Origin: Embiotoca jacksoni
Lineage: Eukaryota; Chordata; Actinopteri; Embiotocidae
DNA: 64,000 nt
Direction: 5' to 3'
NCBI GenBank assembly: GCA_022577435.1
Contig: JAKOON010000009.1
Span: 8,101,411 to 8,165,410 of the forward strand
The notes beneath the pieces are model-generated. The model was not told the DNA's origin and ran no database searches. It saw only the letters and a program-made list of their open reading frames with translations. This document shows positions 10,445 to 22,067 of the stretch, one piece after another. The stretch's first letter is position 1, and each line of letters begins with the position of its first letter. The position numbers and the translations under genes were made by a program.

Positions 10445-13400
10445 GGATGTCAACACATCTGCACAGCTGGATCTAAAGTTTACTTTCCCCTTCTCATTCA
10501 AATCCCACTTAGCCCTCACACAATACTGTATATATTTGATGTAGCACAGCCTGCGAATACTGATTATGTGCCACTGATATAAACATTAACTAACATTTAA
10601 ACGTATTGTGATTGTTTACTCTGTAAAAAAAATAAAGATAAACTTCCCTATTGCAGATTAAAGTTGCTTATTTTACTGTAACAAAGTGGCACTAGGAGGC
10701 AAACAGATTTTCATTGTTTAAGAGTCTATAATCAGCTAATGTTGATTACAAACTTAGTGCGGATCCTCTTGTTACTTGTTTCACCACTCAATGCAACCAC
10801 AGCAGCAGTTATAATTTCTCAGGAAAGTGGTCGTACAAATTTGAAGTTGTATGTTGTCGAAAGGGAGTAAAAAAGAAAAGAAAAGCACAGGTGTAACTAT
10901 AACATGAACAATGACTCGGCTACATTCAGCTAAGTCATGACCCTGAAACCAACGCAGCAAAATGGATTCAGATGTCACTAATTGTATTATTTACACGTGT
11001 GCTTTTCTTTTAGTGACATGTTTGATTTTTGAACTCTTTCCACCAGCTCATAGAGGAGAATAACTCCGGACTAACCTCCGAGTTGCCATGGCTGCCAGGG
11101 TCTGCCTGGTGATTGGGTGAGGACGAATCACTAGAGGACAAAGAGATGAATAGTTAAGAGTTGGGCGACCAACATACACCTTTGGACAAAGTCCAAAGTG
11201 AACGAGCGAACAAACAGACGTACCTGTCCAGCACTGAGGAGGTTGTGTATGTGGACAGCGGGGTGGACGTAAAGGTGGGAGTAGCTGCCTGGTTGGTGCT
11301 GACGTAGGCGTTGTCTGGCCAGGGGGAGCACTGAAGAAGGACACACACATCTAAATACTCAATAATTAGAGCCGCACAAAGACAACACAGGCACCTCCAC
11401 CCACCCAGAAATAAGAGCTAGAGGGCTGTAGAAAAAGTCAAGTATGGACTGGGAATTAAGCTTTGCATCATCTCCACACCAACTAATGTCAAAAACATGG
11501 CACTGAAACATCCCTTTCACTGAGGACCAAGAGTCTACAAGGTTCAGCTGACAGCCAGGTGTGGGTGGAGTGATGGGAGGAGGAGGAGGAGTGGATTGGA
11601 GCAGGGTGCTTACACTGCCTCTCTTGGCCAAGGAGTCGCCACAGTCAGCGGGAAGTGTTCGCTTGCTGGACTTTTTCAGCTCGTGGTCACCCGCATCCTC
11701 TATGATAGGCTCAAGCCTCGTCTACATACAGACACAGAGGTTAGAAAGCCAGCGACTGACACACAGACACAAACGGCAACTCTGGGAGCACAGAGAGATG
11801 GAAGTTTATTTTTCTTACAATGACTGTGATTAAAACCTCAGAGGCAGAACATATTCCAACATCTACTTAATGATGAATCAAAGGACCCGTGTTTTTTTTT
11901 TTTAATACATTTGAGCTTTTATTTAGCACGTTATACAAACTGTGCAGGATTTTATGTGGATGTGAAACACCTCACATAATAAGACCCCCTCCATGCTAAA
12001 TATAGTTGAAATTAATGCAGATTTTTTTTTTAGGACATAAAATATCAGCATTCTGGAAGACAAAGAGCAGAGATGCTACTTCTGCCCTCTTGACATTACT
12101 GACATTTTTCCAGACCATTCTTCCCTCTTAGCAGCAATGAATGGCTTCAGTTCGTGTCTCTGCCTCATTAAAATATACATAATGAGACAGGTAATCCACT
12201 ACAAGTATGATCACCATCAGATTGTTCTGCAACCTTTTCTGTGGTGGTGTGTTGAGATGTTGTCGGGGGGGGGGGGGGGGGGGATGAGGGAGACCATCAG
12301 AAAGAATAAAAATGGATCGTGTGATTTTTGCTGCTCTTCACATGTTCAGCGGTCCTTAAATTTAGAGCCATATGCTCGAGAAAACGGTTGGCAGAGATGT
12401 AATCCTCGGCTTTCTAAAACTGCACTATGGTCCTTTACTTGTATAAGCATATTTCACTTACATTTGAACATAAATGGCCCTTCAAATGAAAAGTGAACCT
12501 AGATTCTCGTTAGTCCTGCAGCCTTTTTAGTGCCGAGGCCACATAAAGCCTAACTGTCCACAGCAGCTGCACACTGACCTCTGACAGGATAGTGGTATCG
12601 TAAGAAGGCTGGTACTTCTCCTTCTCTTGAGGTGTGCGTTTTTCCATCTTCTCCCTGTCGGTCTTTTGCTTACGGTCCGCCCCCTTTGGCTAAACAGGAA
12701 GCAGAGAAGAAGAGACCGAGAAAAGATCGATTTATTTGCCGTGAGGGCTGATGCACAAATGACAGTATAATTTCGTCAGAGGGAACATTTCTCCCGTGAG
12801 AGACTGAGTGTGCACCTTGAAGACTTTGATTTGGCAGGAGGCGGAGTGGAGGTGCTCTGTGTGCTCTCCGCCGTCTCCCTGGGCGAACGTGTCAATCTGG
12901 ATCCTGAAGGGGACGCCCTTCTCGCCACCGTGCTTCCTGGGAGTGAACTCTGTGCTGATGCAGTGCACCTGCAGACAGCAGGTAGACAAGAGGGTGAGGA
13001 TCTCAAAATATGTGTTTGATGTGGAAATTCAGCAGCACACCAAACACACAGAGAAAGTTGAAGTGTGTGTGTGTTTCAAGTGACTGTTTGCGTGTTACCT
13101 GCACAAAAACAGAAGTTCTTTTGTTCATGTCCCACAGAAAATCTGCAGCATTCAGCTGGGAGGAGTGAGTCTTCGGCTCCACAATGGCCACTGACATGGG
13201 GATATCTGACACACAACACACACACATTTGAGCTCCAAATTACACTCATGGGACAGTTAAAGTAAACATTTCTTGCCAGCCATCTTTACCAATGTCAAGG
13301 AGACGGTCGCCAGGACGATTCCACCTCCAGCCCTCCAGCTGCTGGTGCTCCGTGTACTGCAGCCGACGGTCATGAAACACTACTCTCACTATGCTCTACA

Positions 13401-14827
13401 CAAACACAGACACAGACACACACACACATTAGATATAAAGTGTGCTTGGCATAAGGAGCAGAAGTTTGTCCTCCATTTTTGAGGATCCTCTCACCTTCAC
13501 CATCTTGTTGTTGAGCTCGGGTAACTCCCCTGGCTTCCTGTTGTCCAACATACGCACCTCATAAGACTGGCCTGACAGACAGAGAGGAGAAGTACAATTA
13601 AAAAGAAAGAAACATCATCAAGCGCAGAATGTAAATATTTCTTATAATTTAATGGCCTCCCTAAAAAGTATAGGCTTTCTGACAAAACCACGACAGAGTG
13701 ACCGGTCTTATAAACGCAAACGATTATGACTGAAAGTGATAAAGTTAAACTATTAGCTGGCCGAATGCCAAGACTTCCTACACCCATTTCAAATTAAAGG
13801 CTCTCAGTTGAAATTAAAATCCCTCTTACGTTTCATACGCGGGTCAGCCATGAACTTGGCTTTGATAAAGTCTTTTCTTGCTTCGTAATTTGGACGAGAC
13901 TGGAGACGAAAGCCCACTTTTCGCCAAAGAGAATGAGCTCTGACAAAATTCTCAACAGTTCTTGAAACTTCTCAATTGTCCTACACATCTATTCTGGGGC
14001 TCCATTTTGTTTGGAAAATATCAAAACCTCAAAGAACAAAAAAAACTAAACTTTAGCAATAAACAAGAGTTTGCTGTTGAGGTTTTAAAATGAAGTGTAA
14101 AAGACTTTTGAACAGTAAAAAAAATTTTTGACCAAGGTTTGTCTGATGGAAAAATATCTATTTTATGTTTGAATGATCGCATCTGAATAAAAAGTTCATG
14201 TTTTCTGGCTTCTTTCTTGGATGATTATAAATGACTCAATTTTGGAAATGCAGCCTTTATGATGGTTTAATTTGAGGAAGCTGGGACAAAGTCTTTTGTA
14301 ATGTTTTATGAAGATGTTGTTTCTCCGCTGTAACAGAATAATTAGTGTCTTATTCTGTGCCATAAAGTAAATGTCGCAAAGTCAATGTCAAAACTGCTGG
14401 TGCAGATCTTTATTGTGTTGTGTGGAGGCGAGAGGAGGCAGCCATTTCCAACAGCAGTGGTTTCATTTTACAGTAATCACACTAATGTGCATTAAATTAA
14501 TGTGCTAATTATTTATTGATGTTAAACAGTGGGTGTGCAGCACCAGGAACACATCGAAACAGGCTGTCAAGGCCTTTATGAGCACTTAAAGAGTCTTAGT
14601 AGAAAAATTCAACACAACTAAACCACAGTTGACCAAAACTCTTCCTCAAATACATGTACCGTGTCAGGCGTCTCACCTTGGTTCAGGTATGTGAGCGTCT
14701 CGTCGTGCAGCTTGACGGCAGGCGAGGTGGCAGCACACAGCACATACTGGAATGGGGGATTTTTGGTCTCGTTTTCAGGAGGGAGGCTGGAGTCCTCCTG
14801 CTTAAAGATCGGCAGAGCCAGCACATC

Positions 14828-14885
<58 letters not shown>

Positions 14886-15516
14886 CACACAGACAGACAG
14901 TCAACTCAGGTGGGATGAAGATTAGGTGGCAAAGAAAAAAAAACAGAAAACCACATAAAAGAACAGTTGTGACACAGCTTAAAATTTTCCTTGAAAAGCT
15001 TAACTGGTGTCTTTTCTTTGCCTCTGGCCTCAATATTTTTCAACGGATTTCTGTCGTTGAGCTTTTATTGAATCTCAAACACCTGTGAACACACGTGGGA
15101 TCATAACCACTGTGACCTCCCTGAAACTAAACAGCAAACCTGCCTTTATTTATCCAGACTGGATGTTCTTCTTTACTTCAATCTCTGACAACACATCAAA
15201 TTGATTTGTGTCATTTTAAACTGTTCATACGACACTTTTGGGAGGACAATACTTCACCTTGTCCTCGTGTGGAATTATTAAATGGACCGGCTTATTTTAG
15301 AAGAAGTGACGAAGGCTTTCCATCGATCAAATGGCTCTCTTATTATGTATGCATGAGTCCGCAGCAGCAGGATAAATGAACAGAATCACCCAGAGATAGC
15401 CTGGGCTGCTGACATATACTATCTCTCACACTTGGCAGCCACTCCAGACAACTAACCTATCCTCAGCTCACCCTGACAAATGCTGCGGGAGTGTCAGCGG
15501 GTGCACTGCGAACAGG

Positions 15517-15553
<37 letters not shown>

Positions 15554-17326
15554 AAAAAAAGGAGTCTTATCCATGCAAAAGAAATGCAGACTGTGGCATC
15601 TCATTTCCTGGAAAACATTTTGAGCAAGAGTCTAAACATTGACCAAACTTTTTTTTTTTTTTTAAGAGACACTTGACAATTTTGTGACTTCCTGCAGCAT
15701 CTCCAAACAAACAAACAAAATCTTTCAAACAGCTGCCTGCAGGACTTATTCAACCCCACATCAGTTGCTAGTCTCTACAGACTGGATGCCTCCCCCCCCC
15801 CCTACACTGTCAAAGTGTTGGCACAACCTGGGTACCACAGCCCTGCTTGACCTCCCCCCTCAAAAAACAAAAAACAACCCCTCTCCTTCCTGAAATCTGA
15901 GGAGCTCTTTCCACTGAAACACACTGAGACATTCTGTTCCCGCCAGCTGCTGACTCCAAACACGCCCCACGACCAGACAGCCTTACATCTCAAGCCGCTT
16001 CTCACTAATTCACTTACATGCATACCATTACTTTATAATTTGTGAACTTGCTCACACTCGTGAGTGACTGGCACACACCTACGTCATGCTCAGATAAACG
16101 CACACGGAAAGCAGATGGACGAGGAGGCTGCTGAGAAGACGTGCATACCCTCGGAGCTTCTAGCCTTTGCCATTCAAATATCACTAACCTATTACATAAC
16201 ACTGTGCACACGTAAATAATTACTAAAATGAACACGTGGTTTACAACAATATCACTTCTGTGCCAGCTGACTCTTCTTTAATAAATCAAGAAATACAGTC
16301 ATAGGAAACGTACGTGTCCTTCACAGACTGGGTGCAAACAAACAGTGCTAACTAACCTGCCGTTCACAGGATGTCACATTTCAGAATAAATGTTGGAATC
16401 ACTAGTGACCCCAAACTGGTGTGATTCCCGGGTGTCATTCATTTCCAACTGGCACCATTAAGATTAAAATCCATGACTGCACTGTTGATGTTTGATTCTT
16501 TTGAAGGTGTCAAAAACCAGTGCAGTTACACACCCAGGACTTGTAGCTGCAGTGTTAAGAAGACTTTATGAGAATAAATAAACATTCAGACTGTGGATCA
16601 TCAGTTATAGATCTCAGCAGCAGGAAAATGTTGACTACCTACTTTCATTTCTGAAATCATGTTCGGGAATATCCCACACGCAGAAGCTTCCTCTGAGCCA
16701 GAAATTATACTATTTCCTAATCAAAAAGACCCATCAGACTGATCAGATCAGAGGCAGCGAACAACTTTTTGTTTCTACACAACACTGATGTTCCAAAACA
16801 AAGCCACGGCCCTGTTCTTACAACCAAACCAGGGCCTTTCTTGCAGACTTTGTAACACAAAGTTTGGGTATCTTTTTGGCAACAGGACGAGTTGATATAA
16901 CGTATTCCCCCTCACCTCCCTCCTCTCACAGTGTAACACGTATTCCCCCCCCCCCCTTTTTGCTTTTGTGCGGGTTTATGGAAGTTCATCTTCGCGGCAC
17001 CCTGCAGAGACCGTCCTACTCCCGACCATCACACCATCCACAAAGGCAAACAACAACATCCGAGACAGGCGCAGGGGCTTGCGGTGCTAAAAAAAAACAC
17101 CCTCCGAGACAAGACTGCATGTTGTTCTCCCTGACGACCCCCCCCCCCCACACCGCTGTAGAGAAGCCGGGGGGGGGGGGGGGTCCGACGTGCTGCCTCC
17201 CGTGTCTAACCTCATGCTGTAGGCTCCAGCCCCCAGCTCCTGCCCGATGCCGGACAGGCTGGCATCGAAGTCGTGCACCAGCCCCGACTCGATGCTGGCG
17301 TCGTCCATCTTCAGCACCCAGGCCAT
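8918..17326 (-). CDS. ubp1: ubp1, upstream-binding protein 1 (LBP-1; CP2/grainyhead-family transcription factor)
   Basis: UBP1 is a nuclear CP2-family factor that binds DNA as an oligomer. Sixteen coding exons on the minus strand join in frame: 17211-17326, 14677-14828, 13495-13571, 13290-13395, 13099-13205, 12816-12968, 12579-12689, 11614-11721, 11224-11330, 11076-11130, 10271-10364, 10061-10151, 9699-9817, 9474-9616, 9054-9105 and 8918-8955. The total is 1629 bases (542 residues plus stop), close to the 540 of the human protein as I recall it. The protein begins MAWVLKMDDASIESGLVHDF and ends LGEGLHLIMK. Domains in order: N-terminal region, CP2 DNA-binding domain (about residues 60-270), SAM-like domain (TQKWLLKNRF to GIRLFNALKS) and a C-terminal dimerisation region (QGPTGIHILLSDQ). 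UBP1 rather than paralogue TFCP2 is supported by the 36-codon exon 8 and by the pdcd6ip and clasp2 neighbours. Confidence 0.96.
10061..11330 (-). CDS. ubp1: ubp1 exons 9-12, linker and SAM-like domain
   Basis: Exons 9 (11224-11330) and 10 (11076-11130) code a serine/threonine/proline-rich linker beginning CSPWPDNAYV and containing SSSPNHQ. Exons 11 (10271-10364) and 12 (10061-10151) code the SAM-like oligomerisation domain, from TQKWLLKNRFNSYARLFSHF to CGPADGIRLFNALKS. A (CA)n tract (10384-10441) lies just upstream of exon 11, and A34 (10162-10195, read as T34 in the transcript) lies next to the acceptor of exon 12. Exon 11 has tandem CAG acceptors (AG at 10366-10365 and at 10363-10362), so a one-glutamine variation is possible. 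Confidence 0.92.
10162..10195 (+). repeat. A34 homopolymer
   Basis: It reads as T34 in the transcript and forms the pyrimidine tract upstream of ubp1 exon 12. Confidence 0.97.
10384..10441 (+). repeat. (CA)n microsatellite
   Basis: It ends about 20 nt before the acceptor of ubp1 exon 11 in transcript direction, where it reads (TG)n. Confidence 0.98.
11614..11721 (-). CDS. ubp1: ubp1 exon 8, 36-codon cassette (LBP-1b type)
   Basis: This 108-bp exon has phase-0 ends, so it can be included or skipped without changing the frame. It codes TRLEPIIEDAGDHELKKSSK through SLAKRGS, a short acidic-then-basic segment. In human UBP1 a 36-residue insert at this place separates the LBP-1b form from LBP-1a, and exon length and position agree with that. 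It may supply a nuclear-localisation-like basic stretch (KKSSKR). Skipping in this species is inferred. Confidence 0.88.
12265..12283 (+). repeat. G19 homopolymer
   Basis: A pure G-run in the ubp1 intron before exon 7. Confidence 0.95.
12579..14828 (-). CDS. ubp1: ubp1 exons 2-7, CP2 DNA-binding domain
   Basis: Exon 2 carries DVLALPIFKQEDSS and the ATSPAVKLHDETLTYLNQ block. Exon 3 carries GQSYEVRMLDNRK. Exon 4 carries VVFHDRRLQYTEHQQLEGW. Exon 5 carries DIPMSVAIVEPKTHSSQLNA. Exon 6 carries VHCISTEFTPRKHGGEKGV. Exon 7 carries the basic linker PKGADRKQKTDREKMEK. These are the hallmark segments of the CP2 DNA-binding domain and its basic tail. The acceptor tract of exon 2 is itself a (CT)n microsatellite on the transcribed strand (14831-14882). 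Confidence 0.95.
13572..14676 (-). other. ubp1: ubp1 intron 2, with an unexplained open segment
   Basis: This intron of about 1.1 kb contains an open, exon-like segment on the minus strand at about 13827-13971 that is not part of ubp1; see findings. The remainder is AT-rich with no feature seen. Confidence 0.6.
14829..17210 (-). other. ubp1: ubp1 intron 1
   Basis: This intron of about 2.4 kb has no recognised exon. It contains the (GA)n tract 14831-14882 directly at the exon 2 acceptor, a (TG)n tract at 15521-15552, and C-runs near 15792-15802 and 16946-16957. Confidence 0.8.
14831..14882 (+). repeat. (GA)n microsatellite
   Basis: It reads (TC)n in the transcript and abuts the acceptor AG of ubp1 exon 2. 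Confidence 0.98.
17211..17326 (-). CDS. ubp1: ubp1 coding exon 1
   Basis: The ATG is at 17326-17324. The exon codes MAWVLKMDDASIESGLVHDF and the conserved DASLSGIGQELGAGAYSM block. It ends two bases into the following serine codon, and the donor GT is at 17210-17209. A C-run/G-run pair (about 17139-17149 and 17170-17183 on the plus strand) lies in the start of intron 1. Confidence 0.95.
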
Positions 17327-17959
17327 CGGCCCCAGCTCCTTGTCCTCGGCTTCGACTCGGAGGGCCGCCAGCTTGCTTCAGGTACAAGAGGTCGAGCTGT
17401 GAGAGGAAGTGTGGGCTCCGCAGCTTCTCCTCAGTGACACCGTGAGAGGAAAGTTATGCTGCTAGCCCGTTAGCCGCTCCCTGGCGAACTGGGCAGGCGA
17501 ATTGGTAGCTTCCGACGCAGGCTGGATGTATCGCCATATCTCCACTCGGCCCTTTTTTTTTTATTTAAATTTTGTTTAAATATTCGTACAACCTCGGTCC
17601 TTCCTCCACGAGTGGCACACTTCCTTAAAAAAAAAAAAAAAAAAAGTAACGTTGAGCTACAACCTGCTCAGCTAGCAATTAAGTCAGTCGTGACCGAAGA
17701 TGCGAGCTGATTGTCAGCATGCTAACGTGAGCTAACGGCTAGCTCCACGAAAAAGCAGCTTAAGCGAGCCAGCGTGGATCCAGCAGCCCCCGTCGTTGTT
17801 CGCTCCGGTCGGCGAGTTCTTCAAACGGGTCTCCGCTAACGTTTGCGCAGCAAAATGCAACAAGCAGGTGGAATTAAATGGTTGTTTTTTTTTTTTTTTT
17901 TAGTCCACACGCCGCATCCCACGCAGCCGTCCGCACAGCTGTTGCTACCTAGCTCCGAA

Positions 17960-18330
17960 GCTAACTAGCACCAACTTCCAACTTCGCTACGTCCGGTGAC
18001 CTAAGAGCGCCTCTCCTCCAGCGCCATCCCAAACGGAGCTCCTCTTCTCATCGCGGAGCCGGAATCACCGCCGAGGCTTCCCAGTCGTCCAAACGCAGTC
18101 CTTCAACCATCCACTGCGAAGCGTTTGACACTAAACCGGGCATCAACATGGCTCCCTCGGTCCGTGAAGCCCGCAGCGCCGCCACCGCCGAGCGTCGGGG
18201 ATTGATGCCGGGGGGAGACGGCGATCAGCCAATCAGAGGGCCGCCTCCCGCGCCGGGCGCAGAGGGATCAGCCAATCAGAAGCCTTCGAGCTTCCGTCAT
18301 TGTGTCCCAACTGTAGCTGCGCGCTGCCTC
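17960..18330 (-). promoter_or_regulatory. ubp1: ubp1 promoter, CpG-rich with paired CCAAT boxes
   Basis: This GC- and CpG-rich stretch lies upstream of ubp1 exon 1. Two identical AGCCAATCAGA sequences (CCAAT at 18229-18233 and 18272-18276) are 43 bp apart, about four helical turns, as is typical for NF-Y-driven TATA-less promoters. CCAAT reads on the plus strand, but NF-Y works in either orientation, and transcription in both directions is possible. The promoter function is inferred. Confidence 0.6.
18048..18149 (-). other. Possible upstream ORF in the ubp1 5' leader
   Basis: An ATG in good context (GCCATG) at 18149-18147 opens a 33-codon frame ending in TGA at 18048. It would act as a uORF only if the ubp1 transcript begins upstream of it, which the sequence alone does not show. 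Confidence 0.3.
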
Positions 18331-20430
18331 CCAGAAACTATGATACATCTCACAAAGTCAACAAAAGATGAACGCCGTGGACGTAAAGCATCCGACTCGG
18401 CGACACCGCGCAATTTACAGTTCATCTCTCACACCCAGCGAGTTAAAGGAAGCAACAACAAAAAAACAAACAAAAAACGAAAGCGGTTATTCATTAACAT
18501 CGTCCTGCAGAGAGCCTCAAACACGCGCTGTTTACACTTTGGAGCCATAAACTAAAACGTCATGTTCAAGTTCATGAGGTTCATACCGTGTGTAACCAAG
18601 TTTTCAGTGTAGGGCTGCCAGAACAACATTGTGCACCTCACTCCAGCTGCAAAACGCACACGACTCAGCCCGGTACCGAGCAGGTCCAAACGGGAGCTCA
18701 TGTTTGATTCATACCCGTGTTGAACAGAAGAGGAGTCCAGTTCGCTAAAAACCCGTGTGAGGACTACACCCCCCTCCTCCTCCTCCTCCTCCACTACTGT
18801 CTGGTCAATAATTATCCACCGTCGGACCCTGGACATGGCGCACAGTCAAGTCTGTGGGTGGCAGAGGTTTTTACGAGCAGGGTTCACACGCTATTTTTAC
18901 TCAATTCAAGTCCCCTCTGTCTGACTTCTCAGGAAAAAAAAAAAAAGGACGTCAACACACAACTGTGCAAAACACAGTCAGGATCAAACATAATCGACAG
19001 ACAATCAACAACAAAAATCATATACATGCAAACATTAAAGACTCCTCTCTGTTAATTTATATTTAGAGATTACATTGGGCAACTTTTAAACTAAAGAGCT
19101 GAGTACTCCCTTATAATAAAGAATCCTGCTTTAAAAATACTTAAATTATTGACAGTATCCAAGTATTTAAATCACTGCAGGTAGGCTTCCTTGCCAAATT
19201 ATATTTGATTATAGCAGTGCTTTAAAATGCAAGAAGTGTTTTTCTGTTGCAGCTGTGAGTGGAGTTAATTTTAATTCATACATATTTGGGTAGCTCTACT
19301 ATTAAAGCGTATAAGATTTGAATGCAAGTTATCTGACAATTCTAGTTGGAAAAGCAGCATTTTCTACAAAATTTTACTGTTGTAAGTAAGTATAAAATAA
19401 CATAAAATGGTAATACTACAACATAAGTATCTCAAACTGTACTCTTACTTCACCACAGTCCACCTCTGTTCTGTAATTGATATGTTTGCCTGCATCAGGA
19501 ATTGTGTTGAGGACAGACACGGTATTAATGGCAGACTTGGCAGCTTCTGCAGATGACCGCAGGGAGGCCAAGGGGCCAGTTTACAGGTCAGACTGGGTCC
19601 GTATCTGGGACCCTCGTTAGCAGCTCCTAAATTTACAACCAACAGAACAGATGCATACATGAAATTCAGCACTGGTCTCTCAAATAGCTTTGTTACATAA
19701 GACATAAATGTTTTCTTTTGTACCGTGTCTGGTTTAGCCCACTTTATGAACAAGTGCACGTTGTCCACTCGTCACAGCTTTTTGCAGGGGAGCATTGGGA
19801 GGATCTGCCGTTTTTCTTATCAGACAGTAAAATAAACTCTGGTTTTGGTGCTGCTCATCAGACAAATTGTGTGAACTGCTTTGGAAAATGGTGACAAACA
19901 GTTTTCACCAATTCCTCACATTTAAGACCAAACAAGTAACGGAAAAGAATCATCAATGCAGCGAATTATGAAATTAATCATTAGTGGTCTCCAACGTTTT
20001 TTAATTTGTATGACCACTCATCACAGGTACAAATATTTGTCTTTTTGAGAGTGAATATAGGGGAAAAAAAAAAGGTTTAGTTTTATCCCCTTCTATAATC
20101 TGGAGTCCAATAAGAATCATTTTTGGATTATCCACCCAAACTGCAGTTGGAAAATAAAATGTCACACTTACTGTGTGCAAAGAGGCGCAGCTGTTGATTA
20201 AAAGTGGGGTTACTCCAATAAAGGACAGAGGCACCGTTGCAGTTTTTATGGAAAAACTCGAACCGTATACGTTTTAGATTTCAGTGGATCTCCTGGTTTA
20301 AAGTGCATCTAAACGGCAGATTGTTTTTAAACAAATACTGGAAATGGTTTACCACTGATCCACGGTCAGTTAGACAAAGACAAACAGTTTACAATCAAAA
20401 TAATCAGTCTTTACTGAACTAAAGGAAGAC
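18331..20430. other. Intergenic DNA between ubp1 and clasp2
   Basis: I see no gene. The short frames here have no family likeness. The A-run at 18933-18945 is simple sequence, and the rest is AT-rich unique-looking DNA. Confidence 0.5.
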
Positions 20431-20680
20431 CCACTCATTTCTTATGTCCCTTCGTTCATGAATATTTTGTTCTGCAAAAATGCAAAGAGGCAGGTGTTAA
20501 CATGATCTGTACAAGTTCTTAACTTTATTGTAAGCACAGCTTTGTAAATGCACGGCGGAAACACAACAGAGAAAACTAGAATGTTACAAGAACAGGAAGG
20601 AAAGAGAAAAGTGAGACATGACAATTGTTTTCAGAGCTGTAAATAATACATTTCTACAAATTTCTCAGCAGAGAAAAAGT

Positions 20681-20684
<4 letters not shown>

Positions 20685-20740
<56 letters not shown>
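20685..20740 (+). repeat. (GA)n microsatellite
   Basis: About 28 GA units downstream of clasp2. Confidence 0.98.
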
Positions 20741-20743
<3 letters not shown>

Positions 20744-21825
20744 TACTGCACGCGCAACAGAGGGAGAGAGAAACAAAAAATAAAAACAAGGATGGGCACA
20801 GGTGCGCGCGTGCACCCCCCGGGGGGACTTTCCTAAGTGACACTGTTATTGGATATTCCATTTTAATATCATATATAGATACATATCGACTATGTGATAA
20901 TAAGCCATGTCCTGTCATACTTCATGTAGTAAGCAGCCCACACCCGTCTTCCTCCCAGTGTTGCCCAGAAGTGATCCACGATAAGCTGGGACAAATGGAG
21001 GACATCATGGATTTAACTGAAAGGAGCGGACACGGTTCACATTAATTTAAAACCTCAGTCACACTTTTCTGACTGTAAATACGACCCCAATAAAAAGTTA
21101 TTCTTTTAATTTAGTCTCATGCATAGCCAAGCACACAACGCCTCCTATACTTTGGAATCTGTCTATGTACTGTATTTATTAATAAGGGCAGGCGTGACCC
21201 GCTGTGACTGAGTGCTGCGCAGAGTTCGTCGGTCGTACCTTTCAGGCTCTTCAGCACCTTTTTGAAAGAGAGAACGTGTGTTGATGTGTGAGTGAGAAAG
21301 AGAAAACTCCAGGTATTAAAAACCGCGGCAGTAAAACCTCGTTGCGTAAAATAAATCCAAACTCAATGACACAATGTAAATTTACATTCCCGTCTCCCCA
21401 GCTCCAGTTACTCACTGTTCAAGAAGGAAACAAAGACAGCACCGTTTCTTTGTCGCGTTGCTGTTTGATGAATATTAACCCCCCCCCCCCCGCCCTCCCC
21501 CGCCCCCGAAAAATGAGAAGCATGCAGTTGCACCACTTCCTGTTGACATAAAGATGTTGTTCAGAGGGGATACTGTTGCGTTCTGGATTTAAAGCAGAAT
21601 GGACAGGACGGACATTTCATATCTTCATCCTTGAGTGATCGGTGACAAACCTGGGTGGAGTATGTGACTGCATGTCTGTGTCTGTTTCATCCAAATTTAA
21701 GGGTTCAGTTCAGTCTGACATCAGGGTGGATCCTCGATGAGGAGAACTACAACACTCCTCTCCTCTGCACCACAACTCCCATCTTGCAGCGAGGCGGGAA
21801 ATGTACGAGGAGGTCGTGTACCTAC

Positions 21826-21828
<3 letters not shown>

Positions 21829-21895
<67 letters not shown>
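21829..21895 (+). repeat. (TG)n microsatellite
   Basis: About 33 units, probably within the clasp2 3' UTR, where it would read (CA)n. Confidence 0.98.
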
Positions 21896-21899
<4 letters not shown>

Positions 21900-22067
21900 G
21901 CTGTGTCTGCTGTATCTGTGGACGTAAGCAGTTTGTTGCCGTGAGACGGTGTTCTGATCTGTGTTTTGTTCTCGTTCTGTGTGGCTGTGATCTCATGAAC
22001 GGATGCTTTATGCTCGGTGGGGATTGTTGCAGTTCGTCGGTTGCCCTGTGGGACGGCGCCGTCTCTC

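Larger units (their letters stand above)
20431..22067 (-). other. clasp2: Probable clasp2 3' UTR and downstream flank
   Basis: This sequence lies downstream of the clasp2 stop codon on the minus strand. Minus-strand AATAAA signals lie at about 21174-21179 and at 20524-20529. It holds a (TG)n tract at 21829-21895, a C-run at 21480-21490 and a (GA)n tract at 20685-20740. No coding exon is seen. Where the UTR ends is inferred. Confidence 0.45.

Noticed and set aside
14829..14882. ubp1 frame read straight through the (CT)n tract as coding
   Set aside because: The open frame continues only because the repeat lacks stops; the exon boundary at 14828 restores the conserved YSM-SDVLALP junction with exon 1.
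14618..15088. Ser-Leu and Arg-Glu repeat frames
   Set aside because: They are translations of (GA)n arrays overlapping ubp1 exon 2; the same applies at 20631-21045 and 52652-53068.
16864..17445. 193-codon plus-strand frame over ubp1 exon 1
   Set aside because: It is a shadow of the real minus-strand exon plus C- and G-run sequence; proline/arginine-rich with no domain.
18148..18555. 135-codon plus-strand frame starting in the ubp1 promoter
   Set aside because: Its length comes from the GC-rich promoter; the composition changes abruptly to AT-rich lysine/asparagine, and there is no family likeness.
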